Shown here one piece after another: positions 1 through 7,804 of a stretch of 64,000 nt of DNA. Under the pieces are notes generated by a model. The model was not told the DNA's origin. It saw only the letters and a program-made list of their open reading frames with translations, and searched no databases. Both the position numbers and the translations under genes were made by a program. Numbering within the stretch: position 1 is the first letter of the stretch; every line of letters begins with the position of its first letter. The stretch comes from JAEULH01 sp963789785 (GTDB lineage Bacteria > Pseudomonadota > Alphaproteobacteria > Rhodospirillales > Defluviicoccaceae): assembly GCA_963789785.1 (NCBI GenBank), contig CAWBNC010000043.1:62001-126000 (forward strand). Direction: 5' to 3'.

Positions 1-1309
1 CCGGCGCGGCGTCGGGAAGCGTATCCGGCGCACGGGCGGTCCCGTACGGGATCTCGAGGGTGAACGTGCTCCCCTCATCCGGCACGCTTTTGACGGTCAG
101 CGTGCCGCCAGCGAGTTCGGCCAGGCCGCGGGAGATGGCGAGACCTAGTCCGGTACCGCCGAAGCGGCGGTTGACGGCGTCGTCGCCGCGGGCGAACTGC
201 TCGAAAATGCGGGCCTGCTGGTGCGGCGGAATGCCGATGCCGCTGTCGCTTACGGCGACACGGAGACGCTTGACATCGGCATTGCCGGCTGCACCGCCGC
301 GATCATCGCCATTGTCTGCGCTGTCGCTCCGGTCCGCGGTGACGAGGACATGGCCGGACTCGGTGAACTTGATCGCGTTGCCGATAAGATTTGTCAGAAT
401 CTGGCGGAAATGCTTGACGTCGCCGTGCAGCCGCCAGGGCATCGCCGCATGGATCGACACCACAAGGCGCAGACCCTTGTTGGCGGCAACGGGGCGGAGG
501 ATGGCGAGGACGTCGGCAAGGGCGGCATGCAGGTCGAAGTCGGCGGCGTTCAGGGTGGCGCGATTTGCTTCGATCCGCGAGACGTCAAGGATGTCGTCGA
601 TCAGCGCGAGCAGCGTGGTTCCCGCCGTCTTGACCGTATGCACCATCTCGCGTTGGTCGGAATCGAGGGGGGTGTCGCCCATCAGATCGCTGGTGCCGAT
701 GATCGCGTTGAGCGGCGTTCGCAGCTCATGGCTGACCCCGGCGAGAAAGCGCGTCTTCGCCTGGCTGGCCGCTTCGGCCTGCGCCTTGGCTTCCGTAAGT
801 CTGCGGATGAGAGTGGCGGCGTAACCGGGCAGGACGATGAGGCCGGCGAACAGACCGAGCGCTAGAGGCCACTCGCGCAGCCAGAATCCGGTCGTCAGAA
901 CGACTGCGAGAAAGCCCGCGGCCGCCAGTCCGACAGACGCGGCGAGATAGCGCAGGCCAAAGCGGAAGCCGTTGCCGAACGCGATCCACAGGTAGACCGG
1001 ATAGAAGGGCGCCGCGTCCGCGCCGCCAAAATGCATGAAGCCGGAAAGAACGGCGAAGTCCGTTACCATGGCGGCAAAGCGCCGGGCCGGCGACGGCGCC
1101 GGGGAGAATAAGATCAGGGTGTAGATAATGAGAGCGAGCCCAAGGTAACTGCCGCCGAGGGCGACGAGCATGTGCGCTGCCGGCAGGTCCGATGCCTGGA
1201 TAAGGACGTACGCGAACAGAATGGCGACGATGACAATGCGGACAAGAGCCTGCTCGTGCTCGCTGTCCTTTTGCCGACGAAGCCGGTCGAACCTGTCGCG
1301 GATGATCAT
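1..1309 (-). CDS. RpfC-like membrane sensor histidine kinase (N-terminal part, runs off left edge)
   Basis: Membrane-bound sensor kinase, open at the window edge. The first ~170 residues are hydrophobic with about five membrane segments and no large periplasmic domain, preceded by a short SEHEQALVRI-type stretch as in RpfC proteins. The HisKA H-box SHELRTPLN lies at about residues 199-207. A HATPase domain follows, with N-box-like QILTNLIGNAIKF, G1 DSGIGIP and G2 GGTGLGLAIS. RpfC relatives continue into receiver and HPt domains, which would lie beyond base 1. The reading frame is uninterrupted. The start is the ATG at 1309; no strong ribosome binding site is visible. The RpfC assignment rests on topology and the N-terminal motif; ligand sensing (diffusible signal factor) is inference. 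Confidence 0.8.
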   Translation of the reverse strand, partial: MIIRDRFDRLRRQKDSEHEQALVRIVIVAILFAYVLIQASDLPAAHMLVALGGSYLGLALIIYTLILFSPAPSPARRFAAMVTDFAVLSGFMHFGGADAAPFYPVYLWIAFGNGFRFGLRYLAASVGLAAAGFLAVVLTTGFWLREWPLALGLFAGLIVLPGYAATLIRRLTEAKAQAEAASQAKTRFLAGVSHELRTPLNAIIGTSDLMGDTPLDSDQREMVHTVKTAGTTLLALIDDILDVSRIEANRATLNAADFDLHAALADVLAILRPVAANKGLRLVVSIHAAMPWRLHGDVKHFRQILTNLIGNAIKFTESGHVLVTADRSDSADNGDDRGGAAGNADVKRLRVAVSDSGIGIPPHQQARIFEQFARGDDAVNRRFGGTGLGLAISRGLAELAGGTLTVKSVPDEGSTFTLEIPYGTARAPDTLPDAAP

Positions 1310-1457
1310 TCCGTTCTGTCCGTGGCGCGAGGGGCGGCGAGTTAACGCAAGAGGCGCCTTTGCCGCGTCCGCAAACCCCGCACGGTGGATCTGCGCCAGC
1401 AGATCGTCGCCGCAGTGGAGCCCGGCAGCGCCGGGCTGGTGCTGGCCGCCGAACGGC

Positions 1458-2000
1458 CTACTGCGGCAACAAAACGCGGTCGATCGGAATGATCACGCCG
1501 TTCGCGGCGGCAATGTCGGTCCCCTTGCTGCCGCCGACGCCGGGAATGGCGCTCGCCATCTCTCTGGCGTTGTAGGTCCCGGTGTCGAACTCATTGATGG
1601 TCAAACTGCCGCTTGAGACACCGTCGACGAAGATCGTCTGCCCTTGCGCGGTCGTCAGAAACGTCTGTTTCCCGGCAAGATCGTTGGCGGTGTATTTGCC
1701 GGGAACCACGTGATAGCGAAGCACCTGCGCCAGCGTGCTCTTGTTCTCGGGCTGGAGAAGCGAGCGATAGACCTCGTAGGGCACGGTATTGAAAGCGTCG
1801 TCGGTCGGCGCAAAGAGGGTGTAAGGACCGTCGCCGCTCAGCGTTTTCGTCAGCCCTGCTGCATCGGCCGCGGCGAGGAGGCGGTCAAAGCGTTGTGTTG
1901 CGACTGCCGTCTCGACCAGATCGGCGGCCCGCGTCGATGGGCCGGCAAGCGCGGCTGGCGCGGCAACGGCAAGAACGGCGGCCCACGCCCATACTTTCAT
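1458..2000 (-). CDS. Secreted fasciclin-domain protein
   Basis: A signal peptide (MKVWAWAAVLAVAAPAALA) is followed by one fasciclin/FAS1 domain of ~150 residues. FAS1 hallmarks are visible: GPYTLFAPTDDAF near residue 68, YHVVPGKY, and a C-terminal NGVIIPIDRVLLP. FAS1 proteins are exported and linked to adhesion or surface association. I chose the ATG at 2000 because a GAAGGAGA ribosome binding site lies just upstream and the signal peptide begins there; the longer frame back to 2153 lacks these. It lies next to a second fasciclin gene on the same strand, so the two are probably paralogues. The exact role is unknown. Confidence 0.85.
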   Translation of the reverse strand: MKVWAWAAVLAVAAPAALAGPSTRAADLVETAVATQRFDRLLAAADAAGLTKTLSGDGPYTLFAPTDDAFNTVPYEVYRSLLQPENKSTLAQVLRYHVVPGKYTANDLAGKQTFLTTAQGQTIFVDGVSSGSLTINEFDTGTYNAREMASAIPGVGGSKGTDIAAANGVIIPIDRVLLPQ

Positions 2001-2282
2001 CGATACTCTCCTTCGATTCACGCGAGACTGCGATCGCCTACGCGGCTGGATCACAAGATGACGACGCGACGCCAAACGCGCAATCGATAGTGGAAGCCTG
2101 ACGGCACGCCATTCCGTGATCGCACACCATATCGTATCGCGATTGTATCGCATCGCGCCAAAGAGAGAAGCATCCTCCCCGCCCGATCATCGTCCGGATA
2201 TGTTTTCATCAACGATCGCGGCCCCTGAACGCCAAGCAGGCGCGCCTCGCGGCGCGCCTGCAGATCAGACCGAGTGCCGTAA

Positions 2283-2810
2283 TCAGGACTTCGGCATCAA
2301 TACCACGTCGATCACATGGATGACGCCGTTGGACGCTTCCACGTCCGGCTTGATCACCTCTGCGTTGTTGACCATGACCCCATCGGTCGCGTCGATCGAA
2401 AGTTCTGACCCCTCAACGGTCGCAACGTCCATCTTCTTGCCCTTAAGGTCGGCGGCCATGATCTTGCCCGGTACCACATGGTAGGTGAGAATTTGCGTCA
2501 GCTTTTCCTTATTTTCCGGCTTGAGCAGCGACTCGACCGTGCCGGCCGGTAGTTCCGCAAAAGCTGCGTCGGTCGGCGCGAAGACCGTGAACGGGCCTTT
2601 GCCCTTCAGAGTCTCGACCAGGCCGGCTGCAGTGACGGCCGTGACGAGGGTGTTGAACTGGCCGGCCGCGACCGCGGTTTCCACAATGTCCTTGCCGCTG
2701 GCAGCTTTATCCATGCTGCTTGCGGCATTTGCCGGAAGAGTATTCATTGATATGGCGAAAAGCGCGACAAAGGCGATCGCGATCGACTGAAGATGAAGCT
2801 TACTGATCAT
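2283..2810 (-). CDS. Secreted fasciclin-domain protein
   Basis: 175 residues: an N-terminal signal peptide (hydrophobic ~8-28, ending PANAA) and one FAS1 domain. Motifs include GPFTVFAPTDAAFAELP, LTYHVVPGKI and the terminal NGVIHVIDVVLMP. It resembles the neighbouring fasciclin protein at 1458-2000 but is closer to the widespread bacterial MPB70-like single-FAS1 form. The two genes are co-oriented with ~280 bases between them, and this one is upstream. That gap holds no other convincing gene. Probably a periplasmic or surface protein; binding partner not deducible. Confidence 0.88.
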   Translation of the reverse strand: MISKLHLQSIAIAFVALFAISMNTLPANAASSMDKAASGKDIVETAVAAGQFNTLVTAVTAAGLVETLKGKGPFTVFAPTDAAFAELPAGTVESLLKPENKEKLTQILTYHVVPGKIMAADLKGKKMDVATVEGSELSIDATDGVMVNNAEVIKPDVEASNGVIHVIDVVLMPKS

Positions 2811-2919
2811 TTTGCGTCCCGTCTCAGGTTGATCCGTTCTGTTTGCTGAGAGTGCTACGCATTCGCGAACGACTTGGATCAGCTTGATTGCCAGAGTCGC
2901 GTGGCCGCCGGGGCGTCGT

Positions 2920-3927
2920 CTACCGTCGCTTGTCCTCCAGTAATCCGAGCTGGCGAAAGCTGGTGTGACCGCTCTTCGAAACGATCAGATGGTCGTGGAG
3001 AACGATGCCCACCTTGGCCAGCGCCTCGCGGACCTCGCGGGTCATCGCAATGTCGGGCTTGGACGGGGCGGGGTGGTTGCTGGGATGATTGTGGACCATG
3101 ATCAGCGCCGAGGCGTCGAGGGCCAGCGCGCGCTTGACCACCTCGCGCGGATAAACAGGGGTGTGATCGATGGTGCCCTGATGCTGCACCTCGTCGGCGA
3201 TCATCACGTTCATGCGGTCGAGAAAGAGCAGCCGGAACTGCTCGACCATCGCATGGGCCATGCTCGCGCGCAGGTACGTCACCAGCTTGTCCCAGTTGTC
3301 GAAGACGGGCCGTTCGCAGATCTCTTCGCGAGCCACGCGCGCCGCCATTGCCCGCATCGCCTTGAACAGCGTCACCGCGAAGTGGTTGACGCCGTCGAAA
3401 TCGGCGAGCTGATCGGCCCGCGCATGAATGACGCCGGCCAATCCGCCGAATCGCTGCAGGAGCGCCTTGGCGAGGGGCTTGGTGTCGACGCGCTCGATGG
3501 CGAAAAACAGCAGCAGCTCGAGCAGTTCGTAATCCGGTACGCCGTCGTCGGGGCCGGCGAGGAAGCGGTCGCGCAGGCGCTGCCGGTGGCCCCAGAAATG
3601 CGGCGGGTTGGCCACGAGGCCGGCCGCCCCGGCGCTGTCCGCCAACCCGGGCAGAGCCGCTGACGGGCGAAGACTTTCCGCGATCGCCGGCGTCGGATCG
3701 TCGCCTTCGAATAGCCAGACCCGCTTCAGGGTATCCCAGTGGCCGCCGAGCGCGCGCAGCACGTGCCGATGGCGGTGGGTCTCACCCTTGACGGCGTAGA
3801 TAAGCGCGCCTTCGCCTGGGGCGTGGCGGGTGACGCTGAGGCCAAAAGGCTCCAGCGGCCGCGGATAGAGCGCCGTCACCGTCGGTCGTTCCGCGCCCTC
3901 CGGGTGCCAGAGCGGCGCCATTTCCAT
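2920..3927 (-). CDS. RadC/JAB-domain protein with N-terminal extension
   Basis: Residues ~110-335 form a complete RadC protein: helix-hairpin-helix-like start (LRDRFLAG..DYELLELLL), then a JAB1/MPN-like domain with the metal motif HNHPSNHPAPSKPD near 280-293. Canonical RadC has HNHPSGDPxPSxxD, so the G and D after HPS are N and H here; the metal-binding His and final Asp remain. About 100 residues precede the RadC part and contain LRALGGHWDTLKRVWLF, a pattern seen in small domains attached to DNA-handling proteins. The gene overlaps the thermonuclease gene by 52 bases. RadC function in cells is not well defined despite the historical repair label. Confidence 0.85.
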   Translation of the reverse strand: MEMAPLWHPEGAERPTVTALYPRPLEPFGLSVTRHAPGEGALIYAVKGETHRHRHVLRALGGHWDTLKRVWLFEGDDPTPAIAESLRPSAALPGLADSAGAAGLVANPPHFWGHRQRLRDRFLAGPDDGVPDYELLELLLFFAIERVDTKPLAKALLQRFGGLAGVIHARADQLADFDGVNHFAVTLFKAMRAMAARVAREEICERPVFDNWDKLVTYLRASMAHAMVEQFRLLFLDRMNVMIADEVQHQGTIDHTPVYPREVVKRALALDASALIMVHNHPSNHPAPSKPDIAMTREVREALAKVGIVLHDHLIVSKSGHTSFRQLGLLEDKRR

Positions 3928-4439
3928 GGTTCAACGAAAGAACTGCGCCAGATGCCTTTGTGCGCCACACGGGCGGCCTCTTCCTCGCCGACATAATCCT
4001 TGGAATACCGGCGATAGGCGAGCGCGAAGCCTTCGCGGACCATCATCGCGTTCAGGTCGGTGCCGCCGGCGAAGCAAACCGCGAGGATCCGCCCGTAGCG
4101 GTCTCTCTCCGATCCTTTGCAACTGACCGTGCGGCCGCGGGATTCGCGCTCCAGGGCCAGGGTCGCGCTTTCGCCGCAACGCCAGTCGCTGCCGCCCACC
4201 GAGCAATGCTGGCGGCTTTCAGGCGCGTCGATGCCGTGCAGGCGGATCCGCTCGCCGCCGACATCGATGGTGTCGCCGTCGATGATGACTGCAACGCCGC
4301 TGACGTCCGCGGAGGCCGTTACGCAGGACAGGGCGATGCAGACACCGGAGGCGACCCACAACGCTCGCGCGCTTCGGCGCAACGTACTTCTCTGTCTTCC
4401 GGCAGCGACGGGCCGACCGGCACCCCCCATGATGCTCAT
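3876..4439 (-). CDS. Thermonuclease (SNase-like) family protein, catalytic residues present
   Basis: 187-residue exported protein: N-terminal hydrophobic segment ~24-43 followed by a staphylococcal-nuclease fold. Key residues match the family: DGDT (metal aspartate), IRLHGIDAPES (the Arg35, Asp40 and Glu43 positions), and ERDRYGR (the Arg87 position), then a C-terminal GIW motif. It should therefore be an active calcium-dependent nuclease in the periplasm or outside. The 3' end overlaps the radC-type gene. An alternative start further in would shorten the leader but keep the domain. Compare the second family member at 46190-46913, which has lost these residues. Confidence 0.85.
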   Translation of the reverse strand: MSIMGGAGRPVAAGRQRSTLRRSARALWVASGVCIALSCVTASADVSGVAVIIDGDTIDVGGERIRLHGIDAPESRQHCSVGGSDWRCGESATLALERESRGRTVSCKGSERDRYGRILAVCFAGGTDLNAMMVREGFALAYRRYSKDYVGEEEAARVAHKGIWRSSFVEPWKWRRSGTRRARNDRR

Positions 4440-4714
4440 ATGAGCAACTATAGACCCTTTTTGGGTAAATTTTAATGGGAAATGCCAAGCGGGCCAAAGG
4501 CGTTTTGCTGCTCGTATTTTCTATCAAAAGTAGAGTGAGCGCCGTTTCAGCAGTAACTTAGCGGGTACTCTCGCCCGCCCCAAGCCGCGGATCAGCCGGG
4601 ATTAATCGGCGGAGGCTGATCGCCGCCGAGCGCGGCCCCGCGATGCGGGAGGATGGCTAACGTCACCGCGCCTCCGTCGCGAGCTGGGCGAGGCCGCATA
4701 CGCATTGTTTGTTA
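4440..4714. other. Intergenic region, no gene seen
   Basis: 275 bases between the thermonuclease start and the tRNA. The first part is more A+T-rich than its surroundings (around 4440-4560) and is the likely promoter region of the leftward thermonuclease gene. I see no protein or RNA gene here. Confidence 0.5.
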
Positions 4715-4788
4715 TGGCTGGGGGACCTGGATTCGAACCAGGGTCGCTCGGTCCAGAGCCGAGAGTTCTACCGCTAAACTATCCCCCA
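4715..4788 (-). tRNA. tRNA-Gln (anticodon CUG)
   Basis: Read on the minus strand this is a 74-base cloverleaf with encoded CCA. The acceptor stem TGGGGGA pairs with TCCCCCA, discriminator G. The anticodon stem CTCGG/CCGAG encloses the loop CTCTGGA, giving anticodon CUG. The T-arm CCTGG-TTCGAAT-CCAGG is standard. It decodes CAG, the dominant glutamine codon expected in a GC-rich genome. Confidence 0.95.
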
Positions 4789-4918
4789 CCGGAAAGGCGG
4801 TGGCCTTGCTCCGGCTTCTAGCACAGCGCCGTCGCATTTTGTAGCGGCGCTTGCGCTGGCTCGTTTCGCCGGACAATGTGTCGGCCATGACGGCGAAGCG
4901 CAACCCGGACAAACTCCT

Positions 4919-5638
4919 GTGAAACGAGACCCGAAAGCTGGGCGAGGCGCGAAGGCGCGGGCGCAGCCGGCAAAGAAACGCCGGGCGTCGTCGACGCGCT
5001 GGCTTCGCCGCCAGCACTCCGATCCGTACGTTGCCGAGGCGCACCGGCGTGGCTATCGCTCCCGCGCCGCGTTCAAGCTGATGGAGCTCGACGACCGCTT
5101 CCGCCTGCTGAAGCCCGGGATAAGGGTCGTCGATCTGGGCGCGGCGCCAGGCGGCTGGACGCAGGTCGCGGTCGAACGGGTGCGAGCAGGAAAAGGTGGA
5201 CGCGGCGCCGTCGTCGCCCTCGATCTCGCGCTTATCGAGCCCATCATCGGCGCGGCGACCCTCGTTGCCGATATTCTCGATGAGGAGGTGGCGGAGCTGA
5301 TCCGCGCATCTCTCGGCGGTGCCGCCGATGTCGTCCTGAGCGATATGGCGCCGGCGGCCAGCGGTCATGCCGGCGCCGATCACCTACGCATCATCGCGCT
5401 CGCCGAGGCGGCTTTGGAGCTGGCGCTGGACATCCTCGCGCCGGGGGGCAGTTTCGTCTGCAAGGTCTGGCAGGGCGGCGCCGCGCCCGATCTTCTTGCT
5501 CAGCTCAGGCGCTGCTTCGCGTCCGTGCGCCACGCCAAGCCGCCGGCCTCGCGCGCCGAATCGGCGGAAATATACGTCGTCGCCCGCGGCTGTCGCCCGC
5601 CCACCCCATCGACGCCATCGTCAACTCCTGTGGCGTGA
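4919..5638 (+). CDS. rlmE: 23S rRNA (uridine 2'-O) methyltransferase RlmE
   Basis: FtsJ/RrmJ-family SAM-dependent methyltransferase of 239 residues that modifies U2552 in the 23S rRNA A-loop. The K-D-K-E catalytic tetrad is visible: RSRAAFKL (~53), VVLSDMAP (~143), FVCKVWQG (~179) and SAEIYVV (~217). The SAM motif VVDLGAAPGGWTQVA lies at ~70-84. The N-terminus is a basic ~25-residue tail (KAGRGAKARAQPAKKRR), usual in alphaproteobacterial RlmE. The start is GTG at 4919; the nearby ATG at 4887 is out of frame. It is transcribed away from the tRNA. Confidence 0.93.
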   Translation: MKRDPKAGRGAKARAQPAKKRRASSTRWLRRQHSDPYVAEAHRRGYRSRAAFKLMELDDRFRLLKPGIRVVDLGAAPGGWTQVAVERVRAGKGGRGAVVALDLALIEPIIGAATLVADILDEEVAELIRASLGGAADVVLSDMAPAASGHAGADHLRIIALAEAALELALDILAPGGSFVCKVWQGGAAPDLLAQLRRCFASVRHAKPPASRAESAEIYVVARGCRPPTPSTPSSTPVA

Positions 5639-5722
5639 GGCGAGGGCTCCAGCGCTAAGGCTTTGTTAAGACCATCGGCCGAAACTCCGGTCAAGACCCG
5701 GACAAAATCGTTGCAATGACCG

Positions 5723-6148
5723 ATGGATCAGCCCGTGCCCAGCCAGTCGTCCGCCGCACCGTCGCGACGTGATCTCGAAGTGCGGATCGAGCGTATCGCC
5801 GTCCTCATCGCCGGTGCTCGGCGGCTCGTCGGCGAGGGCCAGGCCGTCGATCTCGCCGTGCTCGGCTTCGCTACCGTCGATCTGCGCGACGCGGTTCTGA
5901 GTGCGCCTGCTGACGCCACCGCCGGATTGGCGCCGCGGGTCGTCGCCCTTCAGGCGGCGGTGGATGCGCTGGGCGAGGATCTCGCCGCTGCGGCCGGTCC
6001 CGTGGCTCGCGGCGTGTCCGCGGCGGCACGCCGCTCCGCCTTCCGCGCCTACGACGGCAACGCGGACGGCAAGAGCCACAAGCAGAAGGAGCCGGCACCG
6101 CGTCGGCGGCCGGGGTCGCATTCCGGTCCGGCGGGAGGACAGGCATGA
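5723..6148 (+). CDS. Hypothetical protein at the head of the fliO-fliP operon
   Basis: 141 residues, no recognised domain. Soluble and Ala/Arg-rich: a predicted helical region (~15-100, with RDLEVRIERIAVLIAGARRL and VVALQAAVDALGEDLAAAAG) and a basic, low-complexity C-terminus rich in K, R, P and G. Its last four bases overlap the start of fliO (ATGA), and fliO overlaps fliP the same way, so it is translationally coupled to the export-gate genes. A flagellar role is inferred from that position only. Confidence 0.6.
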   Translation: MDQPVPSQSSAAPSRRDLEVRIERIAVLIAGARRLVGEGQAVDLAVLGFATVDLRDAVLSAPADATAGLAPRVVALQAAVDALGEDLAAAAGPVARGVSAAARRSAFRAYDGNADGKSHKQKEPAPRRRPGSHSGPAGGQA

Positions 6149-6477
6149 CCTGGGGGAACTACCTGCAGTTCGCGCTCGCCTTCAGCTTCGTTCTCGCCCT
6201 GATCGCGCTTGCCGCGCTGGCCGCGCGACGCTTCGGCCTCGGCCATGCCCCGCGGCGCGGCGGCGATCGGCGGCTGACTGTGAGTGAAACGGCGCCGCTC
6301 GACGCGCGCCACAAGCTGGTGCTGGTTCGCCGCGACACTGTCGAGCACCTGATGGTGCTGGGACCCGGCGGGGCGATGCTGGTCGAAACGGGGATCGGGA
6401 TCGGTAGGTCGGCGCCACAGCCGCCGACGACGCCGGCACCGACCTTCGCCGCGACGCTTGCGAAGTCCTGGCGATGA
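6145..6477 (+). CDS. fliO: Flagellar biosynthesis protein FliO
   Basis: 110 residues: an N-terminal membrane helix (~5-28, YLQFALAFSFVLALIALAALAARRF) followed by a small cytoplasmic domain with LTVSETAPLDARHKLVLVRRD and HLMVLGPGG, the usual FliO pattern. FliO helps assemble the FliP-FliQ-FliR flagellar export gate. Four-base overlaps with the gene before and with fliP after it indicate one operon. FliO is poorly conserved, so context carries much of the assignment. Confidence 0.85.
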   Translation: MTWGNYLQFALAFSFVLALIALAALAARRFGLGHAPRRGGDRRLTVSETAPLDARHKLVLVRRDTVEHLMVLGPGGAMLVETGIGIGRSAPQPPTTPAPTFAATLAKSWR

Positions 6478-7244
6478 GACGCGCGGTTCTGCTCGCCGGC
6501 CTGATCGCCGGTTTGTCCGCTCTGGCCGCAATCGCGCTTGCCGCACCGGCCGCGGCGCAGACCATGTCGCTCGACCTGGCCGATGGCGACGGCGCCGCCA
6601 CCGGCCGGATCGTCCAGCTTATCGCGCTGCTGACGGTGCTCAGTCTGGCGCCGTCGATCCTGGTGATGGTGACGTCGTTCACCCGCATCGTCGTGGTTCT
6701 GTCGTTCGTCCGCATGGCGCTCGGCACCCAGCAGACGCCGCCTAACCAAGTGCTGATCAGCCTCGCCCTGTTCCTGACCCTGTTCGTCATGGCGCCCACC
6801 CTGGAGCAGGCTTATGACACCGGGATCGCGCCTCTGATCGCCGGCGAGATCGACGAGCAGGAAGCCTTCACCCGGGCCCTGCGGCCGGTCCAGGCGTTCA
6901 TGTCCCGGCACGTGCGGCCGGAAGATCTGGCGCTGTTCGCCGATCTCGCCGAGGTGCGGCTTGACGAGGCGAAAGACAGCGGCGATGTGACGGCCGCGAC
7001 ACCGCTGCGCGTGCTGGTCCCGGCGTTCATGATCAGCGAGCTGCGCCGCGCCTTCGAGATCGGCTTTCTCGTCTTCATTCCGTTCCTGATCATCGACATG
7101 GTCGTCGCCTCGATCCTGATGTCGATGGGCATGATGATGCTGCCGCCGGTCATCATCGCGCTGCCGTTCAAGATCATCTTCTTCGTCCTGGTCGACGGCT
7201 GGTCGCTGGTCGTCGGCAGCCTGGTGCGCAGCTTCGCCACCTGA
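6474..7244 (+). CDS. fliP: Flagellar export-gate protein FliP
   Basis: 256 residues, full length. A cleavable N-terminal signal (~1-27) precedes typical FliP sequence: APSILVMVTSFTRIVVVLSFVRMALGTQQTPPNQVL in two pieces near 58-93, PLRVLVPAFMISELRRAF, and the C-terminal MSMGMMMLPPVIIALPFKI. FliP forms the core of the type III export channel in the flagellar basal body. The frame is intact, unlike most of the flagellar genes that follow on the other strand. fliQ and fliR are not in this window. Confidence 0.95.
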   Translation: MRRAVLLAGLIAGLSALAAIALAAPAAAQTMSLDLADGDGAATGRIVQLIALLTVLSLAPSILVMVTSFTRIVVVLSFVRMALGTQQTPPNQVLISLALFLTLFVMAPTLEQAYDTGIAPLIAGEIDEQEAFTRALRPVQAFMSRHVRPEDLALFADLAEVRLDEAKDSGDVTAATPLRVLVPAFMISELRRAFEIGFLVFIPFLIIDMVVASILMSMGMMMLPPVIIALPFKIIFFVLVDGWSLVVGSLVRSFAT

Positions 7245-7481
7245 GGCCGCAGCCAAGAAGCGGCGCTGTCCCTATGCCGCCGGCTCGGCTTTTTACGACG
7301 CCCCGCATCCGAACAGACAAAAAGAGGTAATTCCTGACTTGTTCGCTCATACGGAAGCGGTCGTGCAGATCGTTGCTCGGGCGCGAGCGGCCTCCGCCAA
7401 AAAAGATGCCCCTGTTCGGCTGACGTTGTATGAGCTCAAGCGGGTCACGCTTGCTCGGCCAACCCGCGCGCCCTGATCCTC

Positions 7482-7709
7482 CTACTCTTCCAGGAGCTTT
7501 CGAAACTCCAGCCGCCAGCCGCCCGGAAGCGTGGCGTTCTCGATGAACAGCGAGAGACACAGCGCCGGCGCCATCAGGCCTGGCATAAGCGCGGCGGTGT
7601 CGGAGGTCACGATGCCGCTCAGACGCAGCACCAGGGCGATCATACTCAGAAGCAGGATCGCCGCGTCCAGCAAGGCGCAGAAGATCGACTTCTTCCGCCG
7701 TCCCGGCAC
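7482..7709 (-). CDS. Small membrane protein of unknown function
   Basis: 75 residues with GTG start. Positively charged N-terminus (PGRRKK), then two predicted membrane helices (~10-33 and ~38-56) and a short tail ending RKLLEE. I do not recognise the family. It lies downstream of the TPR gene on the same strand, ~95 bases away. The hydrophobic pattern supports a real membrane protein, but no homology can be asserted. 7245-7481 holds nothing else I can support. Confidence 0.4.
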   Translation of the reverse strand: MPGRRKKSIFCALLDAAILLLSMIALVLRLSGIVTSDTAALMPGLMAPALCLSLFIENATLPGGWRLEFRKLLEE

Positions 7710-7804
7710 AATCCGCCGTCCTCGACGCAGTCCGCACCAAGGGACGACTCCTCCATCCTTGCATCGTAACCCGTATCAAGCGAAGACGGCGGCGCCTTGG
7801 TCCT

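Noticed and set aside
4712..5383. 223-codon minus-strand frame over the tRNA and rlmE
   Set aside because: It covers the tRNA gene and is antisense to a clear rlmE.
6159..7256. Long antisense open frame opposite fliO-fliP (His/Asp/Arg-rich)
   Set aside because: It is a high-GC shadow of fliP with low-complexity composition and no start signal.
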